Assembly: GCF_032854445.1 (NCBI RefSeq)
Contig: NC_088307.1
Coordinates: forward strand, 20,276,001-20,340,000
Source of the DNA: Liolophura sinensis
Lineage: Eukaryota > Mollusca > Polyplacophora > Chitonida > Chitonidae
DNA length: 64,000 bases
Direction of reading: 5' to 3'
Each line of letters starts with the position of its first letter. Position 1 is the first letter of the stretch. The notes beneath the pieces are model-generated. The model saw only the letters and a list, made by a program, of their open reading frames with translations. It made no database searches and was not told the origin of the DNA. Position numbers and translations under genes: made by a program. Shown here piece after piece: positions 46,907 through 57,899 of the stretch.

Positions 46907-47011
46907 TGCCAGGACAGATGGCTTTCCTTCAGTGATTGGTAAATTACAGGCAAATATGGCCGCCACCAGCAAGCATGTTCCTCCCATCAGCACGGCAGAT
47001 AGCATACCCAT
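46907..47011 (-). CDS. Locus C exon: start codon and signal peptide
   Basis: A 35-codon segment beginning MGMLSAVLMGGTCLLVAAIF and ending ..KPSVLA at a strong donor GTAAGT in phase 0. The run LLVAAIFA is a typical secretory core, with likely cleavage near AIFA-CN. TTTCAG lies 11 bases upstream of the ATG, matching the arrangement in loci A and B (5' UTR intron). The sequence is not clearly homologous to the A and B signal exons, so C is the most distant member. Confidence 0.65.
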
Positions 47012-47109
47012 CTCTTTGATATCTGAAACAAAAACAATGCCTGATCGATTTACTGTCTTATTGAGAGATGACAGACGTCATAACACAAAAATTTTGGCAC
47101 GATATATAT

Positions 47110-47515
47110 TTCATCCTAAATATACTCGCCAAAGTGTACGTGTCGCTCTCTACCCTCGCTTTTCATAACTACCACCACTAGACAATCTTGATCACTGGAA
47201 GCTCTGCGACGCACCAAGGTTTATTAGTGCTTAACCTCATCGTTGATATGCTCGCTTTGACATATTTAATCAGCATTCATTAATAAAGTGTTTCACGTGT
47301 TGGCTAAAATCACGTTGTGCATACTTTGCACAAAGATAGCGCATGTGCATAATATATTATTAGCCAGACTGAGCCACAGCTTTTTTGTGTCTTCAGATAT
47401 CACTTCCTGCATCAACACCGGGGCAGTAGTGGTCTCAGCGCTGATTCAAGATTTCTGTGCAAAATTCACTAGTGGTGGCAGTGAAGTAAAGCGAGGGATC
47501 AGAGCGGCGCGTCCC
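47110..47515. repeat. Inverted-repeat pair, possible small DNA element
   Basis: 'CGCTCTCTACCCTCGCTTTT..CCACCACTAG' at 47,142-47,182 is echoed in reverse complement at 47,470-47,515 ('CTAGTGGTGGCAGTGAAGTA', 'AAGCGAGGG'). A relative of one arm is at 20,650. Confidence 0.5.
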
Positions 47516-47519
47516 GAAC

Positions 47520-48240
47520 GCACTGATTTGTGTCATGGCCTGTGGACACAAATATATACCTTTTCGCTAAGGCTAATAAACGACTGGTTATCATGTATAC
47601 ACATGTATCTCTCCGCTGCAGATCGAGCTCTGGCCAACAAAATCGCTGCACATCGTCAAATCCGAGCCCATCAGCGTCTTTGAAGCCCAGCTCACAAGGA
47701 CAACATTTGTGGTCGAAAAGGGGGATTTCTTAATTCAGACAAACATGAAGTTTGGCAAGATTTACTTTTCTGTGGGTATCCACTAGAATTCCTCATTGAC
47801 CGTGATTGGCCGCAGGAATCTTTCAAAAACCGGCAACAAATGTTGACCATATGCAGGTGACAAAAATTCTGGCTCATTTGAGACCGGAATCTGAAAATCC
47901 TGTTTTTGGCCACCAGTGTTGTTTGTGTGGACACAGCCTTATGTTTTGATTGTAGCACAGGATTGTGGTGTAATTCTTTTTTCTTTTAAGGTGAATTTTC
48001 ATGGCTTTCCTCCTGGTCAATTACTTATAGGCTTCCATTTCTTGTATGTCACTGTAAAAAAGTATACCAAAAGCGAGAGAAAAACGAATGGAGTGACCTC
48101 TGACAGAATAAAATTAGGCCTGTCTCATGTTGAATGCATGAGATAAAGAGCTAGAGAATAAACACCATTGGCCACAAGAATATTTTTGACTGCAACGATC
48201 AACTTTATGAGAGAGTGACGTTGTTGTTGTCTCTAGGATA
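47520..48240. other. Unannotated stretch
   Basis: Overlapping open stretches on both strands have no recognised domain or splice framing. Confidence 0.3.
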
Positions 48241-48241
48241 T

Positions 48242-48271
48242 GGGGGTAGGGTGGTGGGGTGGTGGTGGGGG
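48242..48271 (+). other. G-quadruplex-capable G-rich run
   Basis: Four or more GGG runs within 30 bases with loops of 1-7 nt. Confidence 0.5.
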
Positions 48272-48369
48272 TCGTCTCTTATTCTTCACCCTCGGCTGTT
48301 TTTGTGAAACTCATGATTTACAGATCATTGTTAACATAACAAATATACCGTCGTACGTGGGAGAGCGGA

Positions 48370-48482
48370 TCGTCGGTTTCCCTCATCCGACTGCGACCTT
48401 TATCCTCCCATCATAATTCTGGCCTCCGTCATATACAACATAACAGATGAAATATTCTTGAATACTGTGTGCAACACCAACA
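48370..48482 (+). mobile_element. SINE S1 3' part
   Basis: 'GTCGGTTTCCCTCATCCGAC', 'TATCCTCCCATCATAATTCT', 'GAAATATTCTTGAATACTGT' leading into the AAAT microsatellite. Confidence 0.78.
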
Positions 48483-48485
48483 AAA

Positions 48486-48584
<99 letters not shown>

Positions 48585-48586
48585 AA
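48483..48586. repeat. (AAAT)n microsatellite, about 26 copies
   Basis: Uninterrupted AAAT repeat grown from the SINE tail. It is the longest microsatellite in the window. Confidence 0.95.
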
Positions 48587-48589
48587 AAG

Positions 48590-50500
48590 AAATTAAAATG
48601 TTGTCTCAGAAAAAATATATGTTGCATTATAGTCAACATGTGGTCACATTTAAGTGTTTAGTATTTTATGGTTAAACGCGTTTTTTTTTCTTGTCAACGA
48701 GAAGTTTGTCTTTGTGTAAATTTTTTTTTAATATTAGTATCGGGCTAAGGAAAAGGAGCTTTCAAAATTCTGCCGCCCCGTGCTCTTTCGCCCTGATGGC
48801 AAATAAACGGTCATCAGACCGCCCTATTGGTGGTCTTACGTCAACTTCCTTAATATTCAGCCATATGACAGTCTGCGGATTTGTCCACTTCCAACGAAAT
48901 TAAATGAAGTTCTATTGATATAATTTTGAAGGGTCGTAGAAACGAAACATGTGTATATGGATTGAATTGATTTACCTTGATTCTCCGGGAAAGGTTTGTT
49001 CTCCCGTTTAACGCATCTGTTGTACAGCAAGTAATCACACGTCTGCTTGCTCGTTACCGAAAAAATGGCTGATTAAGTATATATCTTCACAAATGTTCAC
49101 CGTTGAAGGCACAGACTTCCTTCTCTAATAAACGCTTGAGAGATGGCAACCCACACATGCCCCTAATGCTTTTGTGTCAGTACATTCACAGTTCATAATG
49201 TCTTAAGCTTCAGTGGTTTACTAGGCTGAAATCTACAGCATCTGTTATGAATGACACGCCTTACTTATACTTATCGTTGGTTTGATGTTTAAGTCCTCAG
49301 GGGTGTTGACTTATCTCGTTTTAGATCTTTAGCGTTAGAGTGTGTGTTGAGAAAACATATACAGTCCCTAGCATCAGGGCTTAATTTGGCAGGATTAGGT
49401 ACAAAAAGGTGCAGTGATCTTTGTTGCAATTTATTAGACGTCACTTGATCAAGAATGCTTTATTATCATCACATTTAATATACAGTCACAGTAAAACAAT
49501 GCATAGTGTGGACCAAGGCGGATTTCATAACAGTTGTTGTCTGCTTTTGTAGCCTAGTTCCGGTACAAATGTTACAAAACAAATTCACCGCCTCTGTGTC
49601 ATCACTACATACATGTAAAATATGTGGTTAAACGAACCGTGTAAGTGTAGATGTATTTCGTACAACTTGCCCTAAGGCTATTCTGACTAATATTTGTGTT
49701 ACATGCTGTAATTTGTGAATTCAACACTTAGTCCCACGTTTTAAATATAGTTGATAATTGGGAGCTGTGTGTACATCTTTTTCATAACATGTTCGTGAAC
49801 ATGCCAGCGGTGTAGAGTGCAGTACCCGATCTCTTCTCAATGATTGCTTCCTGCATCTACCTGTAGAAATGGATTCTACTGGTGCAGTAAGCAATCCCCA
49901 GACCTGGTCCAACAGCATTCTTCTAATGTTATTATACTTTCAATATTATAGCCACATTTTGGGGATATGGGGATAGGTGTCGGTTAAGTTGTCACTCACG
50001 GTGGAGGCCTTACCTGAATGAGGTAAATTGACAAGAGGTAAATTGACAAGAGGCTGTTTTTTACCGGTTACTTTCGTCGCTGCTCTGTTTTCATACGGTG
50101 GTGTAAATACGACTATAGACAGAAATTATTGAAGAGCCAGATTTCTGTATACAGCAAAAGCTATGAAACTAGTATCAACCTTCGGCGGGCTTAAAGGAAA
50201 CCATTGGGAACAACGCCATATTGGCAATAGTTCGACAATATTATGGCGAGAATATGTTAAAAGAAGGGAACCATTTTCTCTCGACATAAGAACGGAGGAA
50301 CGGGAAACAGACACTTTTTACAAAACCATATAATTAGATAAAAATCAATAAAACTCGACAATCACATTAAGTATAGATTTTATAGAAAATCATATGTTTA
50401 CAATATCATTTAATTATTTAACTACTGCCTCGCCAGCAAAGCCTTCGAACAGCATATTTAAGGAGTCAGCTGCTACAAGAAACATACTCGTATACTACAA
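48590..50500. other. Unannotated stretch with an R1 3' part
   Basis: Contains an R1 3' portion at about 49,375-49,505 ('GCAATTTATTAGACGTCACT', 'CATCACATTTAATATACAGT') and an inverted R1 scrap at 50,030-50,095. No exon called. Confidence 0.4.
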
Positions 50501-50512
50501 ATGAGCCCTACG

Positions 50513-50816
50513 TTAATCATCCTGTTCAAGCTTCCGAAGAAGGTCGATACCCTCTTCTATATTACCCAGGGAGATCTCATTGTTGGGCAAATGGTGAACT
50601 GAGGCTTCAATACCGTTACCGACGGTTGTTTCACCATGAACTTTTCTTTTACTCGGTGTGGACACGGAATCATGATTTGTGTCATAATACTGTTGCAGGC
50701 TCCTATCAACTTCCGCTTCCCAGACTAGCGTCTTCAGTGCACCAAGAATGCATGTGGTAATATTTGTAATCACAGAAGGAACTGCCTTTGGCGACACTTT
50801 AATGGAACATGTGTTT
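50513..50816 (-). CDS. Candidate coding exon (terminal), unknown family
   Basis: On the minus strand, after CTTTAACTAG, one base is followed by 100 codons open to TAA. It begins NTCSIKVSPKAVPSVITNIT and contains a SKRK basic stretch and an acidic end ..RKLEQDD. A broken, frameshifted copy lies at 52,730-53,105, so the exon was duplicated with its surroundings. Composition looks protein-like. The acceptor is modest and no upstream exon has been found. It lies antisense to, and upstream of, the receptor genes. Confidence 0.35.
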
Positions 50817-52350
50817 CTAGTTAAAGACTATAAGTCTTAACAAATCGGAATGTTTCATAAAAAGTGAATAAGCATTCTTACGGCGTGAAACAGTAAGGAA
50901 AACAACAGAACAATCATGGTAATAGTTTAATGGGTCTAGCCTCTTTTTCATTTCGGTCCACACGAGACTTAATGTCGACAAAACCTATCCCAGATTAAGT
51001 TGATAACAGTTGTACTCTACTTGTACAATATGTCCATTAGTGCAGGGAGCGTACATAGCCAAACGTTTTGCATTGATAGTTATCAGAATTTGCAGTGAAA
51101 ATCACTTTTCATAGGTTATAAGGAACTTATATGTCCCTTTTAAAATGAAAACACTTCTTTACAGTGTACATTTTAGATACAGTACCAAATAAATGTTCAT
51201 TAAAACATAGGGCAAAAAACCTGACCATGAACGACAAAAGAGTCAAAGATGGAATTCAAAGCCCAGTATGCTCTCCGGATTGATGCATATGCAATTCAGT
51301 GACGCAGAAATGCATAGAAATGTGATGATGAGTCATCATTTTGATGCCCCTTTGGACGCGTTTAGGTTGTAGGGTATACATTTGTAATAAATGATGATGT
51401 ATAGCAAAGTAAAACCAGAGCAGCGACGGCAGTATGGTGGCTGGCAAATGGTCACACGTAACCGGTGAAATCCGGCCTCTTTTCAATGGCAAATGGTCTC
51501 ACGTAACCGGTGAAATTCGGCCTCTTGTCAATTATCTTCAGAAAGGTAAGGCATCCATACTTGAAACGCGACATTTCCTTCTATAAGTTCCCTGACATAT
51601 GACAACTGATGCAGCGACAAGATTTACACAGGTAGTTTGAGATAAATGTAAAGAGTGACATCAATGCGTGTTTTCGCAATGTTGTGGGATGCGTGTCAGT
51701 TTAGTTGGTTCCTGGAGATTCGGTCGTAGATAAACTACATACCCGTTGATTATGATTTATTTGCTATTTGATTATTGTTTTACGCTGTACTGAAGAATAT
51801 TTCACGTATGCATTATTGTGGAGGGGGGGAGGGACTGGGCAGAGTCCCGGGGCTCATTATTATCGTTATGTCAAGTATATGTTTACAGCTCATTATCCCC
51901 CTAAAGTTTGACATCCCGTAGTTAGTGCCCCTTTGTTTTAGAAATGAATTAAAGTTTCGATGCTTCGGTCGGTTCGCCACGTCGTTTCCATGTGGCTGAA
52001 CGGACACATGTCTAGATTGTCAGCCATGACATGACCTGTGCAATGTCAGCTTTTATGGTAGATTTAGAGACAGTAATTGCATGCAAAACGAAAGCTGTAC
52101 GCAGTTGAATTATTTCTTTGATTAGTTTGATGGCTTGGATGATTCAATTCTCACTGGCAATATTTACACAATTGCGTCTAGTCCGTGTCATACTTGAGGG
52201 CTCCCACTTTCATTCAGTTTTGAAGACGAAGGTATTATCAATGCAAAGATAAATAACATCGCCCCGATCCAATGTTAACATGTCTAGTCACACTGAAATT
52301 AAAACATCGACTTGAGATATTTCTTTATGTCTGCTTTTGTTTGGTTGTAA
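50516..52350. repeat. Duplicated receptor-locus flanks without the receptor
   Basis: 50,516-51,540 matches 52,730-54,075 in order ('CATTTCGGTCCAC', 'TCCATTAGTGCAGG', 'GGAATTCAAAGCCC', then an R1 piece with 'CGTAACCGG'). 51,565-52,350 matches 60,335-60,620 ('AACGCG..CATTTCC', 'CAGCGACAAG', 'ATAAATAACATCGCC'). In the second locus these two blocks enclose receptor 1; here they are directly joined. Confidence 0.7.
51755..51862 (-). mobile_element. SINE S1 3' fragment
   Basis: 'TTTGATTATTGTTTTACGCT', 'GAATATTTCACGTATGCATT', 'GACTGGGCAGAGTCCCGGGG' in reverse complement. Confidence 0.75.
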
Positions 52351-52635
52351 ATGTTTGCATTGTTGTGCGCATGTTTATGAATGGCGCCCTCGAGGCTAAC
52401 CAAGAGGGTATGATTTCTGCGTCCGTCTACTGATTGTCGTTTAACAGAATAAAATCGTTTTACAGATTCGTTTTGTAAGAGAATCCTAGATTCCCTTCCC
52501 GTAACACAGCAGTGTTACATAATGTGTAATTAACTTTAGGATAGCAGAACGAAGTGATAAAAAAACTGCAGTGGGTGTTACCGTATAATTATATACGTGC
52601 CCTTTTTGGGGTTTTCCTGTGACGTTTGAGTGTCT

Positions 52636-53110
52636 CTAGAAAACTGGTGTTAGGCTCGTAATAAAATATATGGTAAGCGACAGTCGGTCACCATCTTTGT
52701 AGTGTAGGAGACCTCCGTGGTAGAGGTGGTAAATCATCTTTTTCAAGCTTCCCAAGAGGGTTGAGATCCTCTTTATATTACTCCAGGAGACCTCAGTGTT
52801 GCGGAAATGGTCTTCGGTACTATTTCCGTCGCTTGTTTTACCACGAACTTTTTTTTTCGGTTGGGTGTGGACACTGCCCCAGGCTGTCAATCCTGCAAAG
52901 GCTGATGTAATGTTTGATATTCTTGTGGACTGCAGAGATTTATTTCCATGCAACATGCAGGTTTAGCTCAGCTGACTTCAATTATCAATTATTTGACTGC
53001 ATCGATACTTATGTTGTCACTGACAAGATCGTTTCTGGTCCGTGTCATAGTACTGTTACAGGCTCCCACCAACTTCCGCCTTCCAGACTTGGTTCTTGTA
53101 TCTAATAATC
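52636..53110 (-). pseudogene. Broken duplicate of the 50,513 exon
   Basis: Nucleotide blocks 'CAAGCTTCC', 'GAACTTTT', 'GTGTGGACAC', 'CAGGCTCC' follow the order of 50,513-50,800. They are interrupted by about 100 bp of unrelated sequence and frameshifts. Phase is lost over the N-terminal half. Confidence 0.5.
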
Positions 53111-53964
53111 TAACAGTATCAAAGTCATAATCACAGTAGAATTAATTACCCACAGTTCTTGTATGAAAGATGTGGTTATTCGACGTCCTTTTTTTCAGTT
53201 GAAGTGTTCGTAATGTTGTATGCATGGTGCACTGGCGGCCAACCACCTGTTGAAAGAAACCATGTTACAATGGTTATAATGGTATAATATTATAAATAAT
53301 TATAATGGTATAATATTATAAATATAATATGCCCGACTTACATAGGTAATCATGTGGGCGTGAGAACAGACATTCTTATACCAGTTATTAAAAATCCCAA
53401 GATGTACTTTCAAATCTAGGTTAACAATCATATACCAATTGAAGTGAATGGCGCTAAAATGCCCTGCCTTTGATGACACTCCATTTTGTCTCTAGGTGAA
53501 GATAATAAAGTCAATCCAGGATGTTTTGTCAAGAGTAAAGCATTTTAGTAGGTCGTAAAACACTTATAAAATGAATACGTAAATTATGATAAGTGTTTAA
53601 AGGCTATTGTCTCTTCATTTCGGTCCACAGGAGACTTAATATCGACAAAAACCTCTCATATTCCAATAGTGCAATATGTCCATTAGTGCAGGAAGCGTAT
53701 CTGGACAAACGTTTTGGATTGATACTTATCACAATGTTACAATGAAAAGCTCTCTGAATTTACATGCCTGGTATAAGCTTTACTGTGTCCAATGATATTA
53801 AAACAACTAGTTCATAACAACGTATGGAATTCAAAGCCCGATATGCTTTTCTGATTAATGTATGTACAAATCAGTGACGATGAAATGTGTACAAAAGTGA
53901 TTATGGGTCATCATTTCGGTGTATACTCGGAAGTGGTTAGGTTGTAGAGCGCACACGAGTATTA

Positions 53965-54078
53965 TTATAGACGTATAAAATAGAGAGTAAAATCAGGCCG
54001 CAACGAGGGTGTGATAGCTGCAAACAGGTCGCACGTAACCGGTAAAACAGGGCTCCTGTCTATTTATACATCAGTCTG
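53965..54078 (+). repeat. R1 family 5' part directly before the receptor 1 start codon
   Basis: 'GAGAGTAAAATCAGGCCGCA', 'TGTGATAGCTG', 'CGCACGTAACCGGTAAAACA' end a few bases before ATG at 54,081. It is probably part of the 5' UTR or promoter. Confidence 0.65.
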
Positions 54079-54080
54079 GT

Positions 54081-54369
54081 ATGACCAGTAGCATGAGTGA
54101 CAACTCAAGCTATCCCAATCTCACATGGAATATCCATCAAGCCGAAAGAGTTATTATTACAGTTATTTTTGGCGGCATTATCCTCGTTGGAATTGTTGGA
54201 AATGTGTTAGTGATTGGCCTGATAGTGCTAGTGAAGAAGCTACACTCCACGACGAACCTGTGTCTGGCATGTCTGGCTGTGGCTGACTTGGTGGTTTTGG
54301 TTTTCTTGCCCATTATCGCTTGGCACCACCTTTACGATGTGGATGATTCTTCTTTGGGACAACATTTCT
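54081..54369 (+). CDS. Receptor 1 (class A GPCR), exon 1
   Basis: Codes the N-terminus through the start of TM3. NSS and NLT N-glycosylation sites lie in the short extracellular tail. TM1 has the GIVGNVLVIG motif (GN at 1.49-1.50). TM2 has NLCLACLAVADL (LAVAD at 2.46-2.50). The exon ends ..LGQHFC with the Cys codon split after its first base at donor T|GTAAGT, phase 1. ATG at 54,081 is used; ATG at 54,093 (MSDNSS) is an equally good start and aligns with receptor 2 (MSDII). It joins the exon at 59,475 to give 339 residues. The family is rhodopsin-like and probably peptide-binding; the ligand is unknown. Confidence 0.9.
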
Positions 54370-54436
54370 GTAAGTTCTTCTCGTAAATCTAGATATTGGT
54401 TTCAAATTCTCAAATGATACCATTTTAAGACAAATG

Positions 54437-56345
54437 ATAAACACTATATTTGGATAATATCTGATCCCACAGCCTCCACTATGTCTATAATATCTGATCC
54501 CACAACCTGCATTATCTGTATAATATCTCATTCCACAGCCTGCACTGTTTGTATAATATCTCATCCCACAACATGCACTATCTGTATAATATCTCTTCAG
54601 ATAGAATGCACTATCTGTATAATATCTCATCCCACAGCATCCACTATCTCTATAATATCTCATCCCACAACAGGCACTATCTGTATAATATCTGATCCCA
54701 CAGCAGGCACTATATCTATAATATCTGATCCACAGCATCCACTATCTCTATAATATCTCACCCCACAGCCTGCACTATTTGTATAATATCTCATCCCACA
54801 GCCTGCACTGTTTGTATAATATCTCTTCCCATAGAATGCACTATCTGCATAATATCTCATCCCACAACAGGCACTATCTGTATAATATCTGATCCCACAG
54901 CAGGCACTATATCTATAATATCTGATCCCATAGCATGCACTATCTCTATAATATCTCATCCCACACCATGCACTATCTGTATAATATCTCATCCTACAGC
55001 CTGCACTGTTTGCATAATATCTCATCCTACAGCCTGCACTGTTTGTATAATATCTCATCCCACAACATGCACTATCTGTATAATATCTCTTCCCATAGAA
55101 TGCACTATCTGTATAATATCTCATCCCACAGCATCCACTATCTCTATAATATCTCATCCCACAACATACACTATCTGCATAATATCTCATCCCACAGCAG
55201 GCACTATCTCTATAATATCTCATCCCACACCATGCACTATCTGTATAATATCTCATCCTACAGCCTGCACTGTTTGTATAATATCTCATCCCACAACATG
55301 CACTATCTGTTTAATATCTCTTCCCATAGAATGCACTATCTGTATAATATCTCATCCCACACCATGCACTATCTGTATAATATCTCATCCTACAGCCTGC
55401 ACTGTTTGTATAATATCTCATCCCACAACATGCACTATCTGTTTAATATCTCTTCCGATAGAATGCACTATCTGTATAATATCTCTTCCCATAGAATGCA
55501 CTATCTGTATAATATCTCATCCCACAGCATCCACTATCTCTATAATATCTCATCCCACAACATACACTATCTGCATAATATCTCATCCCACAGCAGGCAC
55601 TATCTCTATAATATCTGATCCCATACCATGCACTATCTCTATAATATCTCATCCCACACCATGCACTATCTGTATAATATCTCATCCCACAACAGGCACT
55701 ATCTGTATAATATCTCATCCCACAGCAGGCACTATATCTATAATATCTGATCCCATAGCATGCACTATCTCTATAATATCTCATCCCACACCATGCACTA
55801 TCTGTATAATATCTCATCCTACAGCCTGCACTGTTTGCATAATATCTCATCCTACAGCCTGCACTGTTTGTATAATATCTCATCCCCACAACATGCACTA
55901 TCTGTATAATATCTCTTCCCATAGAATGCACTATCTGTATAATATCTCATCCCACAGCATCCACTATCTCTATAATATCTCATCCCACAACATACACTAT
56001 CTGCATAATATCTCATCCCACAACAGGCACTATCTGTATAATATCTGATCCCATACCATGCACTATCTCTATAATATCTCATCCCACACCATGCACTATC
56101 TGTATAATATCTCATCCTACAGCCTGCACTGTTTGTATAATATCTCATTCCACAACATGCACTATCTGTTTAATATCTCTTCCGATAGAATGCACTATCT
56201 GTATAATATCTCATCCCACAGCATACACTATCTGTATAATATCTCATCTCACAGCATACACTATCTGTATAATATCTCATCCCACAGCATCCACTATCTG
56301 TATAATATCTCACCTAACAGCATGTAGTATCTGTATGATACATGC
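54437..56345. repeat. 33-bp minisatellite, about 57 copies
   Basis: Unit 'CTATCTGTATAATATCTCAT' plus 'CCCACAACATGCA', with small variants (CATCCTACAGCC, TTCCCATAGAA). Some variants recur in the same order across blocks, showing higher-order duplication. As 33 is divisible by three, both strands stay open: plus [11 protein letters not shown]-type and minus [11 protein letters not shown]-type 11-residue repeats. These frames are by-products of the period, not genes. Confidence 0.93.
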
Positions 56346-56349
56346 ATCA

Positions 56350-57665
56350 CATAGCATATACTTTTCATGTAATATTTCACAAGAAGAAAGACTGCAGCAG
56401 AAATTGTCACGCCTGCGATGTAATTATATAAAATGCAGGGAATTAAACATCTGCTTGAAAATTTTTATGACGAATGATGTATGGTTACAAAATTTGAAAT
56501 TCTTAGTAAACCCAATCTATCAGGACATTCCAGGTTAACAATTCCATGGTCAATTCCCAAGGCAACGTATAACACAAACTAACATAGAACTAAGAGAGTA
56601 TATGAAGTACGTAACAGGATGGAATCATGCCAACAGTCTTCCAGTGATGTTCTAAAGACACAAGGTGTGTTTTAGGCGGTATACTATCAGTTGTTAATAA
56701 TAAAATATGTCTCTCAGTTGCGCTTTGATGCAACTTTACCTATATCCAAAATGGCGATCTAATTCAACACAAAGAATACACCGTCCCTAGCCTAGGCCGA
56801 ATTAGACAGAATTATGGAGCAGAGCGAGACACACTCTGAACGTTTCTGTACATATTTACTTAGAACAGAATTATACTCATTGTAAAACTTAAGAACTTGG
56901 TGTGAAGGCGTTTGATAGAATTACTTTGGCTTGTTTATCAGTACGTTCAGAAGTGGAATGTCCAGTTAACTTCATAGAGCAGACCGTTGCTTTGCTTACA
57001 AAAGTAATGGTCAACTGGGACGCAACCTTATCTCTTAAAGGAGAAGAGGTATAAAATGATACCAACATCAGACGAAAAAGCCTGAAAGCATGCAGTTATG
57101 AACGTTAATATTTTTTTCGATTTTTTCTTTCTTGCAATAGAAAATGCTATTTCAACATATTTGTTTATGTTTTATACTTCAACCACCCCTTAGTATGTAT
57201 CACTTTTGCACAATGATGTTCTAAATAAGGATGTGATGCATGTCTAAGAAATTTATTTGTTCTTTATATCTAATCTCATGTATTTAATTTGAATTATGGT
57301 AATATTTGTGAATACATAGTATAATTGCGATCAGAATCCAGGCTGAGCACATTTCTGAGCGGAAAAGTCTAAATTCTAGTGCAAATATATCTATTAAACA
57401 AGTGTTACATCTTCATTTATAACATTTATATATAGAGACAATATATACTAACAGGTGGCCCCAAAGATTCACCGTGTAAAAATTATTTTCAAGTGTCCTT
57501 TTCTCTTTAAGGAAAAATAAGATACTGAAAATCACATTTACAGCTAACATTTCGCGCTCTTTTATATGAGATTTATGTATTTTTAATGTTTTCTCCGTCT
57601 TTAATCCTGTTAGCTGAGAATATGTATAACCAAATATAGAGCTTGAAATTATTGCTCACCTCACA
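56350..57665. other. Receptor 1 intron: R3 segment and unannotated DNA
   Basis: 56,520-56,960 is the second copy of the dispersed segment seen at 20,620-21,110. The rest is AT-rich with no recognised feature. Confidence 0.5.
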
Positions 57666-57671
57666 GAATTT

Positions 57672-57892
57672 TGTTCATTTATTTATCTTGTTGGTATTTT
57701 ACGCCGAATACTTCACTTATACGACGGCGACCAGCATTATGGCGGAGGGAACAGGTCAGAGCGTCAGGGCAAGCCCGGAGAACACCTGCGTCAGGAGCTG
57801 GACTTGAACTCACGGCGATTTCACTGGTGAGAGGCTCCTGGGTCACTGCGTTGCGCTAGCACGCAAAACCAAAAGACCACGGATGCCTCTCC
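57672..57892 (-). mobile_element. SINE S1, nearly full length
   Basis: Reverse complement, from 'TTATTTATCTTGTTGGTATT' to 'GCGCTAGCACGC' (tRNA head) and 'CACGGATGCCTCTCC'. A central deletion removes part of the body. Confidence 0.82.
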
Positions 57893-57899
57893 TGACGGC

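Larger units (their letters stand above)
33479..47011 (-). other. Locus C: secreted micro-exon gene
   Basis: The model runs leftwards: signal exon 46,907-47,011, then phase-0 micro-exons at 45,019 (54 nt), 43,875 (27), 43,241 (27), 42,549 (21), 41,841 (57) and 41,009 (57), and a 37-nt exon at 33,479. All joins keep frame. The product would be a small secreted protein with Gly/Asn-rich segments (GKGND.., GNKGND..), a repeated VNPxVNAK module and one RKKR-bearing unit. That unit and the 37-nt exon tie it to loci A and B, while the signal exon itself is not obviously similar. In phase 0 the 37-nt exon stops at TGA, which could end the protein. Exon membership is inferred from splice signals and order. 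Confidence 0.5.

Noticed and set aside
48400-48639. Minus-strand frame with poly(FIYL) repeats
   Set aside because: It is the translation of the AAAT microsatellite and SINE tail.
54481-56327. Long open frames of 11-residue repeats on both strands (for example NISSH- and RYYTDS-type proteins)
   Set aside because: They are produced by the 33-bp tandem repeat inside the receptor 1 intron, are open in both directions and have no splice or start context.
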